Assembly: GCF_014635825.1 (NCBI RefSeq)
Contig: NZ_BMDO01000004.1
Location: 309,710 to 373,709, forward strand
Reading direction: 5' to 3'
Length of the DNA: 64,000 bases
Source: Mucilaginibacter galii
GTDB taxonomy: Bacteria; Bacteroidota; Bacteroidia; Sphingobacteriales; Sphingobacteriaceae
Every line of letters begins with the position of its first letter. The first letter of the stretch is position 1. The notes beneath the pieces were generated by a model. It did not search any database. It saw only the letters and a program-made list of their open reading frames with translations, and had not been told where the DNA came from. Positions 36,214 through 47,400 of this stretch are shown piece after piece. Position numbers and translations under genes: made by a program.

Positions 36214-36289
36214 AATGAAAATTCGAGGGTAGGAGATACGATTTAGCACTTTCTTAACACAAATATGAACTGCTCGTGACCAAACGCAG

Positions 36290-36892
36290 CTACTGGACAG
36301 CTTGTTTGGGTTTTACAAATTGCATGGAGACCGCCGTGGCCGGGCCTAATAGCAAACCTGCGGCCACATCGGTAGGGTAATGAACGCCTAAATACATACG
36401 CCCATAACTGGTGGCGCCTGCCCAGGCAAAAGAAGGGATGATGACGTACCATTTAGGATAGGCAATAGACAAAGCCGTGGCCGTACTCATGGTAGACGAA
36501 GTATGGCCCGAGGGAAAGGAATAACGGTTAGCCTCGTAAACCGGTACAATAGTTATATTTCTGATAAAAGGCCGCCTTCTCTTAGCCAAACCTTTAATAA
36601 TAGCGTTGAGGCCGTAACTTACTAACGTACTGCTGGCTATATAGACGGCATTCTGACGCATTTCTTTGTTATTGCCTATTGTGCCGCCTAACAGCAGGCC
36701 CACCGGTATGGCTGTATTAATGATCTTATAATTGCGCGATAAGAACATGTATATGTTAGTTTGACCGGGGGTACGCGACTTAGCCAGATCGAGCAATACC
36801 TGATCGTCGTAGTATTGCAACGTGCGTTGGGCACTTAGTTTTAAAGGTAGTAAGAGTATGCAAAAAATTATCCAGCTGTGCTGCAATTTCAT
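36290..36892 (-). CDS. PAP2-superfamily phosphatase
   Basis: 200-residue membrane phosphatase related to undecaprenyl-pyrophosphate/phosphatidate phosphatases. A signal-like segment (residues 1-22) is followed by several membrane helices. The three catalytic motifs are K100-GLAKRRR107-P108, P127-SGH130 and R165-MYLGVH171-YPTD175; all essential Lys/Arg/His/Asp are present, though the usual Ser before Arg165 is Gly. Likely role: dephosphorylating a lipid phosphate or pyrophosphate at the outer face of the inner membrane. Monocistronic, 100 bases from tetR. Exact substrate unknown. Confidence 0.88.
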   Translation of the reverse strand: MKLQHSWIIFCILLLPLKLSAQRTLQYYDDQVLLDLAKSRTPGQTNIYMFLSRNYKIINTAIPVGLLLGGTIGNNKEMRQNAVYIASSTLVSYGLNAIIKGLAKRRRPFIRNITIVPVYEANRYSFPSGHTSSTMSTATALSIAYPKWYVIIPSFAWAGATSYGRMYLGVHYPTDVAAGLLLGPATAVSMQFVKPKQAVQ

Positions 36893-37141
36893 TATCTATT
36901 GATTTTACGGATAGTACAGATGAAGTATAAAGTTACAGCCATTAAACTTATTAAGTGTATAATAAACTAATTACTCAATTTGGTTGTGGCTAATTACAGC
37001 CTTTAGTCGGCAACAAAGTTAGCTTAAACCGCTACTAATATAGTTTTCTACCGGCAACGGGTAAAATCAATAGCCTTTACATCGGCACAATTTGGTAATA
37101 TTGGATTTTAAAAATCAATACTTCTCAAACCGTCTGTCTTT

Positions 37142-40003
37142 ATGAGTAGAAGAAACTTCAAGTTTGTGTTTTTTGTCCTTTGCTTATTCAGCTTCAATGC
37201 AGCAGTTGCCAAAGAGTTTACGATAGTTAGCAAGACTACCGAAACCTGCATTGTATACGATGCCAAAGGGAGCAAGCTTGATTCTATAGCCGCCTATTTA
37301 TTACAGCAGGATATAAAAATGGTATCGGGCTATGTAGCTCCGGTGTACAATAATCTTAATAAAGCCAACGGTAATTGCATTATAATTGGTCAAATAAATT
37401 CTGCGCTGCTGAAAAGCCTGACGCAGGGAAAAAATGGAACCCTTGTACAACTTGAGGGCAAGTGGGAATGCTATGGTTACAAAGTTGTAAGCAAGCCCAC
37501 CGCCCGCATTAACCAGGCGTTGATCATTGCAGGTAGCGATAGCCGGGGTACAGCTTATGGTGTGTTTAGCCTTTCCGAACAAATAGGAGTAAACCCGTGG
37601 TATTGGTGGGCCGATGTAAAGCCCCCCAGTAAGGCAAGTATAAGCCTAAATGTTATAGAAACAGTGTCGGCACCACCATCGGTTAAGTACCGGGGCATCT
37701 TTATAAATGATGAAGACTGGGGTTTACAGCCATGGGCTGCCAAAACTTTTGAACCCGAAACCGGCGACATTGGCCCGAAAACCTATGCCAAATTATTTGA
37801 ACTTTTGCTGCGTTTAAAAGCCAATTTGATTTGGCCGGCCATGCATCCCAGCACTAAAGCATTTTACTCGTACCCCGGTAATAAAAAGATAGCGGCCGAT
37901 TATGATATTGTGGTGGGCTCCTCGCACGCCGAACCTATGTTGCGCAATAACGTTGGCGAATGGAATGAGAAAACCATGGGGCATTTCAATTATATCACCA
38001 ATAAACAGCAGGTTTATAATTACTGGGAAAGCCGTGTAAAAGAAAGCAGCACCAACCAGGCCATTTATACTATGGGGATGCGCGGTGTTCATGATAGTGG
38101 GATGGAAGGGGTAAAAGGGCCGAAAGAAGCGGTGCCACTGCTGGAACAAATTATAGCCGACCAGCGCGGCTTGTTCCAAAAGTATATTAACCCCGATGCT
38201 ACAAAAGTACCTCAGGTTTTTACCGCATACAAAGAAGTATTGGATGTTTACGATAACGGCTTAAAAGTGCCCGAAGACATTACCTTGGTTTGGCCCGATG
38301 ATAATTACGGTTACATTCAACGGCTAAGTAATCCGCAGGAACGTAAACGGAAAGGTGGCTCTGGTGTTTACTACCATGCATCTTACTGGGGACGCCCGCA
38401 TGACTATTTATGGTTGAGTACCACGCATCCGGCACTCATCAGGGAAGAAATGACTAAGGCTTACGAGTTGGATGCCCGAAACGTTTGGGTGATTAACGTG
38501 GGTGATATTAAGCCTTCAGAATATAATATCCAGTTATTTATGGACATGGCTTATCAAATTAAGCCTTTTCAAAACAGCGCTTACTCAAAAATGCATTTGA
38601 CAAACTGGGCAGGTAAGATTTTTGGAGATGCTAATGCAGCTGCAATCGGCAGTTTGATGTGGCAGTATTACAATTTGGCCTTTGAGCGCAAGCCCGAATT
38701 TATGGGCTGGAGCCAAACCGAACCTACTACGCCGGTAAACATGACGGCTTACAACCATTACCAGTATGGCGACCAAGCCCAACGACGGATTAACAGCTAT
38801 GCTGCGCTGGAAAGTAATGCCAGATCAATTAAGTCGCTCATTAAAGAAGATCAACAAGATGCTTTTTACGAACTGGTTTATTACCCCGTGGTGGGTTCAT
38901 CGTTGATGAACAAAAAGTTTTTATACCGTGATAAGGCTTTACTATATGCCGGTGAAGGACGTTTAAGTGCCGAAAACTATGCACAGCTGTCGGATAGCGC
39001 TTATAAAGAAATTGCGAAGGAAACGCGGTACTACAACGAAAAGCTGGCTAACGGTAAATGGGCTAACATAATGTCAATGAAACCACGGGATCTGCCGGTT
39101 TACCAGGAGCCCAAATTAGAGGTGAATGTTAAGCAGCAACCTGTAAGCTGGCAGGTAAGGCCCGAAGGCTATGCTATTAAAGATTCTCTTTATAACCTTA
39201 TACTGCCCACGTTTAGTCAGGCAGCCGCTCAGCCATATTTTTTAGATGTTTATTTATGCAAGCCCGAAGCATTGGATTTTACAATAACGGCATCGCAAAA
39301 ATGGATCAGGGTTTCAAAGCAGACTGGTAAATTGTTGCCTGATGGCAGCCAAAGCCAGCAACGTATATGGGTGAGTATTGATTGGGACAGCGTACCGAAA
39401 GATGGAAAATTACAGGGACAAGTAGTGGTTAATGCGGGTAACAGAAGCGTGAGCATTGCTGTTGAAGCCTTGCGTAACCAACTCACTGCTGATTATAAAG
39501 CTAACGGTTACATTAGCATGAATGCTGCTGATTATAGCGCAAAAACTAATTCGGTTTCAAAAAGCTGGACCGTTATTGAAGGCTTGGGGTACGCTGGCAA
39601 AAGTTTGCAGGCTGTTCCCTTCACCGCCGCAGTACCTGATACCAGCGCTTCGGCTATAAAAAATAATCCAAGCGTGACTTATGATTTCTATACGCAGGCA
39701 AGCAAGCCGGCCGAGGTAAAAGTTTACACTTTGCCAACGTTCCCGGTAAATAATAGTTTTGGGATGCGTTATGCGGTAAGTGTTGATGATGGACCGTTAA
39801 CAATACTTAATTTCAAGACTGTAGGACGCAGTAATGAGTGGAAGCAAAACGTGTTAAGCAACACAACCATGCGCTCGGTAAAATTAAGTGCATTACCTGC
39901 GGGTAAGCATCAATTAAAGATATATATGATTGACCCGGGGGTAGTTTTAAACCGTATAATTATTGATTTTGGCGGCTTAAAACCTTTTTATGGGAAACTA
40001 TAA
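37142..40003 (+). CDS. GH115 xylan alpha-1,2-glucuronidase
   Basis: 953-residue secreted enzyme that removes (4-O-methyl-)glucuronic acid branches from glucuronoxylan, including internal ones. A signal peptide ends near AAVA-KEF. An N-terminal alpha/beta domain (about 25-180) carries IIGQINS and GSDSRGTAYGVFSLSEQIG; the TIM barrel (180-500) starts with KYRGIFINDEDWGLQPWA and contains LRLKANLIWPAMHP, VVGSSHAEPMLRN, ITLVWPDDNYGYI and YYHASYWGRPHDYLW, which are GH115 hallmarks; the rest is helical linker plus a C-terminal beta domain. Length is normal. It is not next to the xylan locus at the left, but its substrate fits that pathway. Confidence 0.92.
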   Translation: MSRRNFKFVFFVLCLFSFNAAVAKEFTIVSKTTETCIVYDAKGSKLDSIAAYLLQQDIKMVSGYVAPVYNNLNKANGNCIIIGQINSALLKSLTQGKNGTLVQLEGKWECYGYKVVSKPTARINQALIIAGSDSRGTAYGVFSLSEQIGVNPWYWWADVKPPSKASISLNVIETVSAPPSVKYRGIFINDEDWGLQPWAAKTFEPETGDIGPKTYAKLFELLLRLKANLIWPAMHPSTKAFYSYPGNKKIAADYDIVVGSSHAEPMLRNNVGEWNEKTMGHFNYITNKQQVYNYWESRVKESSTNQAIYTMGMRGVHDSGMEGVKGPKEAVPLLEQIIADQRGLFQKYINPDATKVPQVFTAYKEVLDVYDNGLKVPEDITLVWPDDNYGYIQRLSNPQERKRKGGSGVYYHASYWGRPHDYLWLSTTHPALIREEMTKAYELDARNVWVINVGDIKPSEYNIQLFMDMAYQIKPFQNSAYSKMHLTNWAGKIFGDANAAAIGSLMWQYYNLAFERKPEFMGWSQTEPTTPVNMTAYNHYQYGDQAQRRINSYAALESNARSIKSLIKEDQQDAFYELVYYPVVGSSLMNKKFLYRDKALLYAGEGRLSAENYAQLSDSAYKEIAKETRYYNEKLANGKWANIMSMKPRDLPVYQEPKLEVNVKQQPVSWQVRPEGYAIKDSLYNLILPTFSQAAAQPYFLDVYLCKPEALDFTITASQKWIRVSKQTGKLLPDGSQSQQRIWVSIDWDSVPKDGKLQGQVVVNAGNRSVSIAVEALRNQLTADYKANGYISMNAADYSAKTNSVSKSWTVIEGLGYAGKSLQAVPFTAAVPDTSASAIKNNPSVTYDFYTQASKPAEVKVYTLPTFPVNNSFGMRYAVSVDDGPLTILNFKTVGRSNEWKQNVLSNTTMRSVKLSALPAGKHQLKIYMIDPGVVLNRIIIDFGGLKPFYGKL

Positions 40004-40020
40004 TTAGTTTGATATTGTGC

Positions 40021-40461
40021 TTAAGCTACGTTAGCGTGTTTTTCATACATCATTCGCAAAATCTCCGGTCTCATAGGTTTTGATATAAAATCGGTCACGA
40101 AAGAGTATGAACTCGATCTTGCCTTATCAGCCGGATCTATAGAGGATGAAAAAACATAAACGTAAACCGGCTTCTTAAACTGCGTATAAACCGATTCCAA
40201 ATGCTGAAGGAAATCCCATCCATTAAAATCCGGCATCTGCAGGTCTAACAGGATCACGTCGGGTGTACAAACCTCTGTATCATCTTCTTGAGTCAGTAAA
40301 TTGAGCATCATGCGCGCATCCGAAAAATGCGTTGCATTTGAAAATAACTGGTAGCGCTCGCACAATTTTTTAAAAATGAGGTGCTCCATGGGGTTATCAT
40401 CAATCATGGCCAGGCGGCAGTTGCCCTGAGGCGTATTTTTTACTAAAGAGCTTGAGTACAT
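40021..40461 (-). CDS. Stand-alone response-regulator receiver protein
   Basis: 146 residues, a single CheY-like receiver domain with no output domain. Acidic pair D21-D22, phosphoacceptor D73 in VILLDLQMPDFNGWDFL and conserved K128 in ISKPM. Such proteins relay phosphate or act by protein contact. No kinase gene is adjacent; it converges on GH115 with 17 bases between stops. Start at MYSSSLVKN; the first 15 residues are probably disordered. Confidence 0.88.
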   Translation of the reverse strand: MYSSSLVKNTPQGNCRLAMIDDNPMEHLIFKKLCERYQLFSNATHFSDARMMLNLLTQEDDTEVCTPDVILLDLQMPDFNGWDFLQHLESVYTQFKKPVYVYVFSSSIDPADKARSSSYSFVTDFISKPMRPEILRMMYEKHANVA

Positions 40462-40622
40462 AGTATGCGTCTACAGTTTAAATTCGTCAAGTACACGTTG
40501 TCAGGGGCAAACGTATAGTGCATTGAACGTAATTGTAGCAATTTACTTACAAAAGAACGCAGGTTATGTTTAAAATTTTATCAATTTATACTATATTAAA
40601 CTTTTAAGAAAAACTCGTTTAA

Positions 40623-42356
40623 TTATACCAATAATATATCATCTTCTTCAGTCACTAAACTCTTAATGATCAATGCCGAGGCCGCCTCGCTAAAATCAAG
40701 TCCCGAATAATCGGGGTTGTAACCGCCAATGTAAGGTACTGCCATGATATATATTCGGGGGTTCAGGGCGCCGTAAGCATCTACAACCTGGAAGTTATCA
40801 TTGATAGCAATACCCGGAACCTGAAGATAATAGTTGCCCGCCTCATCTGTTCGTACTTTAGCCGGATCTTTTTCCTGTGCTTCTTTAGCACAATCTTCAT
40901 CCTGGAACTTAAGCACGGCCGGGCTAATGGTTCTGTTATCGAGCAGTCCGCGGTAGGGGAATTTTTCGAAAGGGAAATGCGGCTGGCCTATGCTGTCTAC
41001 AAAGGTGGCATAATAGGTTTCGTGCTGCTTGCCGTTTTCATCGGTGTAGCAGTAGTTTGCTCCACCCGTTGGTAATGGGGTTACTTCACTATCGTCGCCC
41101 ACGGTCACCAATTCTAATACACCGGCATTATGCAAAGCCAGCAATTCTTGCGCAGAACTTTGAGGCACAAAGGCAATAACTACCGAAATTAATGGCATTA
41201 AAACTTTTTGCAAGCGTTGCATATCTTCAGCAGACAGGTACTTGGCCGGGTAATTCATGGCAAAGCTTAATACGGCCAGCATCTCTTTCCAGTAAACGGA
41301 CTCCTTGCGTTTTATAGACTTTTCGGCTTCGGCGTATTCGGCTTTCAGGAGTTCAAAGGCATCCAGCTTTTCTCGCAGTTCCATTACAAAAGGCACAAAG
41401 TCTTCAATCTTCATGTCCTTAATTTGTTCGTAAAACTCCGGATCCCCATCTGCAATCTTCGATTTGAAATTTTGATCGAAAACGTAGTCAAGTGATAGAA
41501 AGCCATCGTTTTGTGCCCTGTTGTCATCAATTTCTTCTTTGCTCAGCACCGAGTCCTTCAGCAAATGCGAATCCTCCAGGTGGAAACGAACCGCCGGTAG
41601 TAGACCGTTACGTGAGTGCATCACCATTCGAAAACCAGGAGTACCATCATTCAACTTATAGCTTACCAAACCTGCCTCAGATTTAGAGAACGAACCATTG
41701 CGCCTGGCCAGCGTACGTATAGCATCAATAGCCGTAAGCGATGAGCCACGGATGGCCACAGCATGGTTGGCTTCAAAAGCCAACTTTGATGGGGGATAGG
41801 GCGAATCAAAGTAGCCGGCTACTTTTCCTTCATGCTTTACCGGCCAATTATGCCCGGTGCAAATAATTACCTGGTCGTATAAGTACTCTTTTTCGTTGTC
41901 GGCTTCTACCAGCACTTTATTGAGTGCAGGTTTATCGGTAATATTGGTTACCCGGGTATTGTAATGCACTGTAACTGCCATACCCAAGTCTTTGGCTTGT
42001 TGCTGCAGTAACTTAAATTGTGCGGTAAGGTACTGGCCAAACAGCAGGCGCGGCAAAACTTTATAGTCATTAAATGCTTTGGCATCCAGCTTAAACCGGT
42101 TAAGGGTATCCTGGGGTAGCGTTTTTATCCACTCGGCTATAGGGGTAACTATATCAGGAATTTCATTACCCGATACGTTGGTAATGTGTTCGTAGCAGGC
42201 ACCGTCTTCGCTGTAAGGCATACCGGCGCCAAGCTTGGCGTTCTTTTCAAAAATATCTATGCTTAGGTCGGTACGTCCCGATTCCACAAGGCGTTTGAAC
42301 ATGAAAAGACCGCTCGGGCCTCCGCCTAAAATGGCAATGTGCTGGTTATTTTCCAA
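40623..42356 (-). CDS. FAD/NAD(P)-binding oxidoreductase-like protein
   Basis: 577 residues. The Rossmann FAD loop HIAILGGGPSGLFMF starts at residue 6, followed by IDIFEKNAKLGAGMPYS. A second nucleotide region is around VAIRGSSLTAIDAIRTLARR. It fits the FAD-NAD(P)-binding protein group (PF13454-like), whose substrates are mostly unknown. The start codon is TTG at 42356: there is an in-frame stop shortly upstream and no ATG before the Rossmann motif, so TTG is the only reasonable start. Monocistronic. Confidence 0.82.
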   Translation of the reverse strand: MENNQHIAILGGGPSGLFMFKRLVESGRTDLSIDIFEKNAKLGAGMPYSEDGACYEHITNVSGNEIPDIVTPIAEWIKTLPQDTLNRFKLDAKAFNDYKVLPRLLFGQYLTAQFKLLQQQAKDLGMAVTVHYNTRVTNITDKPALNKVLVEADNEKEYLYDQVIICTGHNWPVKHEGKVAGYFDSPYPPSKLAFEANHAVAIRGSSLTAIDAIRTLARRNGSFSKSEAGLVSYKLNDGTPGFRMVMHSRNGLLPAVRFHLEDSHLLKDSVLSKEEIDDNRAQNDGFLSLDYVFDQNFKSKIADGDPEFYEQIKDMKIEDFVPFVMELREKLDAFELLKAEYAEAEKSIKRKESVYWKEMLAVLSFAMNYPAKYLSAEDMQRLQKVLMPLISVVIAFVPQSSAQELLALHNAGVLELVTVGDDSEVTPLPTGGANYCYTDENGKQHETYYATFVDSIGQPHFPFEKFPYRGLLDNRTISPAVLKFQDEDCAKEAQEKDPAKVRTDEAGNYYLQVPGIAINDNFQVVDAYGALNPRIYIMAVPYIGGYNPDYSGLDFSEAASALIIKSLVTEEDDILLV

Positions 42357-42734
42357 AGGGTAAATGTTAATAGGTTAAAAAAGTGTATATACGTTTATCA
42401 ACGCAATTATTAACCAGTATTTATTATATTTTCTTATTAACAAAAATCCGACCAACACAGGCATATTCGTGTAGCACAATTATTTTACTGTCCAGCTATA
42501 ATAATTGTAGTTTTAAACAGAACCTGTGTAGCCTTATTTCATCAATGGATCATTGAAGCTTTCATAGTAAGATAGGGCAAGTTTGATTGGCTTTGCCCTG
42601 GCATAATTTGTCCTGTTTTTAAATTTAAAAAATGTAAATATTTCATTTAAAGAAAGTTATTGCTGCATTTAAAATTGAAATGTAATAATTGCAATAAAAT
42701 TATGGCAACAACGTATACTTATAGCCTTAAATAT
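42357..42734. other. Intergenic region between divergent genes
   Basis: About 380 AT-rich bases holding the promoters of two divergent genes. No coding frame and no structured RNA is apparent. The plus-strand promoter element is listed separately. Confidence 0.4.
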
Positions 42735-42742
42735 TATATTTG
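42735..42742 (+). promoter_or_regulatory. -7 element of the 134-aa membrane protein gene
   Basis: TATATTTG matches TAnnTTTG exactly and ends 8 bases before the ATG at 42751, implying a leader of only a few bases. Confidence 0.45.
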
Positions 42743-42750
42743 AGCTTTTA

Positions 42751-43155
42751 ATGAGAACTATTGTTTTATTTTTCTTGTTCCTGAGTTTCCTCTTTGTTGG
42801 AAGACATTACTATGCCCATAGTAATGTGCCTGCCAGTAGAGCAAGGACCACTGTGGCGCAAACTACCGATAAAATAAAACAATTAAATTATTCTATTCTC
42901 AAACGCGATGGCGCCATTTTAAAAACACATGGCAAGGTTAAAGACGGCGACTCGCTGGTGAGTGATCTTGATGAGGATGAAAACGATTCTTCGGCCAGGC
43001 GTTACGTGCTGTTGGCCAAATACGCTCTCATTGTTGCTTATACTTTAGTATTAAGCTACCTAATTACCCGCTTAGAAGTACGTTTGCCTGTACTAAGGCA
43101 TCTATCTTATATAAGCTCTTACAAGTACATTGTACAAAGAGCTATAAGAATCTGA
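42751..43155 (+). CDS. Hypothetical small membrane protein
   Basis: 134 residues with an N-terminal membrane segment or signal (IVLFFLFLSFLFVG), a polar middle with an acidic patch (VSDLDEDENDSSA) and a second membrane helix (YALIVAYTLVLSYLIT) before a basic tail. Probably an inner-membrane protein with a short periplasmic loop. No known family; no operon partner within 180 bases. Confidence 0.55.
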   Translation: MRTIVLFFLFLSFLFVGRHYYAHSNVPASRARTTVAQTTDKIKQLNYSILKRDGAILKTHGKVKDGDSLVSDLDEDENDSSARRYVLLAKYALIVAYTLVLSYLITRLEVRLPVLRHLSYISSYKYIVQRAIRI

Positions 43156-43335
43156 TCTGTATTTTATTGTTCAGTTGCCTGCAGGTATCACCGGTATACC
43201 TGCCTGTGCTATTGGTATAAACTCAATTAGCAATACCATGTGCCGGTTGTTTTAACGCAGCTGAATTCCCATTTCTAAGTCCAAAGAAATCTCCGATTTC
43301 CAGGTTTACAATCGCTTAATATTTTATATAAAATC

Positions 43336-44418
43336 ATGAAGAGAATTCTCATGCTGGCAGGCTTTTTTGCCGTGCTTTATCAAACAGGCTGCACCCCTAA
43401 ACAAGAAAAAAAAGAAGAAGCCGACAAGTTTACGGTTACCAGTGCTTTAAAAATCGACACCTCGTTTACCAAAGAGTATGTTTCGCAAATTAAATCGGTG
43501 CGTAACATTGAGTTGCGCGCACAAGAAAAAGGTTACCTGCAAAACATTTATGTTGATGAAGGCCAGTCGGTAAAAGCAGGGCAGTTATTGTTCAGAATTA
43601 TGCCCAAGGTTTACGAGGCCGAATTACTGAAAGCACAAGCTGAAGCAAAGTCTGCCGAAATTGAAATGCAAAACACCAAGACACTATCTGATAAAAACAT
43701 TGTGTCTAAAAATGAGCTGGCCATGGCTAAGTCAAAACTTGACCAGGCACGTGCCGAAACCTCACTGGCCAAGCTTCACTTATCTTTTACCGAAATACGT
43801 GCCCCGTTTGATGGTACCATTGACCGTATCCCTAAAAAACTGGGAAGCTTAATTGACGAGGGCGAATTACTGACCAGCCTTTCTGACAATAGCCAGATGT
43901 TCGTTTACTTCAACGTTTCGGAGCCTGAGTATTTAGATTATGAAACCAATACCAAAGATCGTGGCGACCGCAAAGTAGGCTTACTATTAGCTAACAACCA
44001 GCCTTTACCATATAAAGGCGATGTAGAAACCATTGAAAGCGAGTTTGATAACGAAACAGGAAATATTGCTTTCAGGGCGCGTTTCCCTAACCCAAACAAG
44101 CTGCTCAGAAATGGCGAAACCGGTAAGGTTCAAATGACCGTTCCGCTTAAAAATGCATTAGTTATTCCGCAAAAAGCTACTTACGAAATACAGGACAAAA
44201 CCTACGTTTTTGTAATTGACAGCAAAGGTAAAGTGCATTCCCGCGCAATTACCATCCGCAGCGAAATGCCCGACTTGTACGTAGTGGCCAGCGGCATTAC
44301 CGAAAATGATAAAATTCTGTTGGAAGGTGTTCAAAAAGTTAAGGATGATGATCAAATCAAATTTGAATACGTGTCGCCAAAGGAAATTATTTCCAACCTG
44401 CGCCTGAAGGCCGAATAG
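43336..44418 (+). CDS. RND efflux periplasmic adaptor (membrane fusion lipoprotein)
   Basis: 360 residues; lipobox TGC-TPKQEKK at the N-terminus. Lipoyl and hairpin layout as in the first system: ELRAQEKGYLQNIYVDEGQSVKAGQLLFRI, a coiled hairpin (about 90-150), FTEIRAPFDGTIDRIPKKLGSLI, then IPQKATYEIQDKTYVFVID. It opens an adaptor-pump-channel operon on the plus strand; 29 bases to the pump gene. No regulator is adjacent, unlike the TetR-linked system. Confidence 0.92.
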   Translation: MKRILMLAGFFAVLYQTGCTPKQEKKEEADKFTVTSALKIDTSFTKEYVSQIKSVRNIELRAQEKGYLQNIYVDEGQSVKAGQLLFRIMPKVYEAELLKAQAEAKSAEIEMQNTKTLSDKNIVSKNELAMAKSKLDQARAETSLAKLHLSFTEIRAPFDGTIDRIPKKLGSLIDEGELLTSLSDNSQMFVYFNVSEPEYLDYETNTKDRGDRKVGLLLANNQPLPYKGDVETIESEFDNETGNIAFRARFPNPNKLLRNGETGKVQMTVPLKNALVIPQKATYEIQDKTYVFVIDSKGKVHSRAITIRSEMPDLYVVASGITENDKILLEGVQKVKDDDQIKFEYVSPKEIISNLRLKAE

Positions 44419-44447
44419 TGGTTACCTCCTAAAACAAGTAAATTCAA

Positions 44448-47400
44448 ATGTTTAGTAAATTTATACAGAGGCCAGTCCTCTCCATAGTAATATCGCTCAT
44501 TATTGTGTTTTTGGGCGTGCTGGCTATGACCCATTTGCCGGTAACGCAATTCCCGTCTATATCGCCGCCTAAGGTGAATATTACGGCTGAGTATCCCGGA
44601 GCAAACGGCGAGCTGCTCATCAAATCGGTAGTTATACCGTTAGAGCGTGCAATTAACGGTGTACCGGGTATGAAGTACATGGCATCTGATGCCGGTAACG
44701 ACGGCGAGGCCACCATACAAGTAGTATTTAATTTAGGTACCGACCCTAACCAGGCTTCGGTAAATATCCAGAACAGGGTAGCATCGGTGGTAAACAAACT
44801 TCCGCCGCTTGTTGTCCGCGAGGGTGTAAAAATCACGCGCGAAGAATCGAACATGCTGATGTACATCAACGTGTACAGCAAGGATCCTACTATGGATCAA
44901 AAGTTCCTGTTTAACTTTGCCGATATTAACATCCTGTCGGAGCTTAAGCGTGTTGACGGTGTGGGTTTTGCCGATATTTTGGGTAACCGTGAATATGCGA
45001 TGCGTATTTGGCTTAAACCCGACAGGATGCTGGCTTACAAAATTTCTTCGGATGAGGTAATGAAAGCCTTGGACGAGCAAAGTTTAGAAGCATCGCCGGG
45101 TAAAACGGGCGAAAGCTCGGGTAAGCGCTCGCAATCTTTTGAGTACGTATTGAAATACCCCGGCCGTTTTACCACCAAGGAAGGGTATGAAAACATTATC
45201 TTAAGATCGAGCTCCGACGGTGAAATACTTCGCCTGAAAGATGTGGCGCAAATAGAGTTTGGTAGCTCCATGTACGATATCTACTCCAACCTTAATGGCC
45301 ATGCATCGGCAGCTATCACGCTTAAACAATCTTACGGCAGTAATGCCAGTCAGGTAATTAAGGATGTAAAAGCCAAAATGGAAGAGATCAAGAAAAGTTC
45401 GTTTCCTAAAGGACTTGACTATGAGATCAGCTATGACGTTTCCAAGTTCCTGGATGCCTCTATTGAAAAGGTTATTCACACATTGGTAGAAGCCTTTATA
45501 TTGGTAGGTTTAGTGGTGTTCCTCTTCCTGGGCGACTGGCGTTCTACCTTGATACCGGCCATTGCGGTGCCTGTATCGTTGGTGGGTACCTTTATGTTCA
45601 TGCAGTTTTTTGGTATTACACTCAACCTCATTACCTTATTTGCCTTGGTACTCGCCATTGGTGTGGTGGTAGATGATGCCATTGTGGTTATTGAAGCCGT
45701 GCACGCCAACATGGAAGAGTTTCATCTTTCGCCGTTAAAAGCTACCAAAAAGGCCATGCACGAAATTAGCGGGGCCATTATTGCCATTACTTTCTTAATG
45801 GCGGCGGTGTTTGTGCCGGTGGCATTTATGTCGGGCCCGGTTGGTATATTTTACCGTCAGTTCTCTATTACCATGGCAACGGCTATTATCATATCAGGTT
45901 TGGTTGCGTTAACGCTTACACCTGCACTCTGCGCCATGATGCTGCGCAATAACCATGGCAAGGTGAAAAAGAAGAACGGGCTTGATAAGTTTCTGGATGG
46001 TTTCAACAACGGCTTTAACCGGTTAACCGGCAAGTACCAAACCTTGCTGCGTTCAATGATTGACCGCCGTACGGTAACCTTCCTTATACTGGTTGCATTT
46101 TGTATTGGTACCTACTTTTTAAACAGCACCCTGCCTTCGGGCTTTATCCCCAATGAGGATCAGGGTATGTTTTATGCCATTATTCAAACGCCCCCTGGTT
46201 CATCATTAGAAAGAACCAACCAGGTGGCCGAAAAGCTTCAGAAAATTGCGGAGGGTATTGAGGGCGTACAATCGGTATCGTCGCTGGCCGGGTATGAGAT
46301 CCTGACAGAAGGTACCGGCTCTAACTCGGGTACGTGTTTGATCAACCTTAAAAGCTGGGAAGACCGTAAAGCCTCCGTTCAGGATATTATGAAGGAGCTG
46401 GAAGAACGGTCTAAAGAAATTACCGGCGCTACTATTGAGTATTTTCAACCTCCCGCAGTACCGGGTTACGGTGCAGCCGGTGGTTTTGAGCTGCGCTTAC
46501 TGGATAAAGCCGGTTCGGGCGATTATAAGAAGATGGAAACCGTAAGTCGTGATTTTGTGCGTGAGCTAAGCAAACGCCCCGAATTAGCATCGGTGTTTAC
46601 GTTTTACAGTGCCAGTTTCCCGCAGTATATGTTACGGGTTGACAATGATATAGCGCAACAAAAAGGTGTAACTATTGATAACGCCATGAATACGCTTTCT
46701 ACCCTGGTAGGTAGTAACTATGAAACCAACTTTATTAAATACGACAGGCAATACAAGGTAATGGTGCAGGCGCTGCCACAATACCGCGCCTTGCCCGAAG
46801 ATATTTTGAAGTTGTATGTAAAAAATGATAAAGACGAAATGGTGCCGTTTTCTGCCTTCCTGAAAATGCAAAAGGTGTACGGTCTGTCGGAAATTACGCG
46901 GCATAATATGTACAATGCATCCGAAATAAGCGGTGCGTCCGCACCGGGTTACAGTAGCGGTGCTGCTATTGCTGCCATTAACGAGGTAGCCGAAAAAACC
47001 CTGCCACGTGGTTTCGGTATCGATTGGGCAGGTATATCTAAAGATGAAGTAGGCCGTGGTAATGAGGCCATATATATCTTCCTCATCTGTTTGATCTTCG
47101 TTTACCTCATCCTGGCTGCACAGTACGAAAGCTTTATCTTGCCTTTAGCCGTAATATTATCACTGCCCGCGGGTATTTTCGGCTCATTCCTGATGCTGAA
47201 AATTTGCGGGTTGGAGAATAACATTTACGCACAGGCCGCCCTTGTAATGCTCATTGGTTTGCTGGGTAAAAATGCGGTGTTGATTATCGAATTCGCTATC
47301 CAGAAACACAAGGAAGGTGCATCGGTATTAGAGGCAGCCATGGAAGGCGCAAGCGTACGTTTCCGTCCCATTTTGATGACTTCGTTTGCCTTTATTGCAG

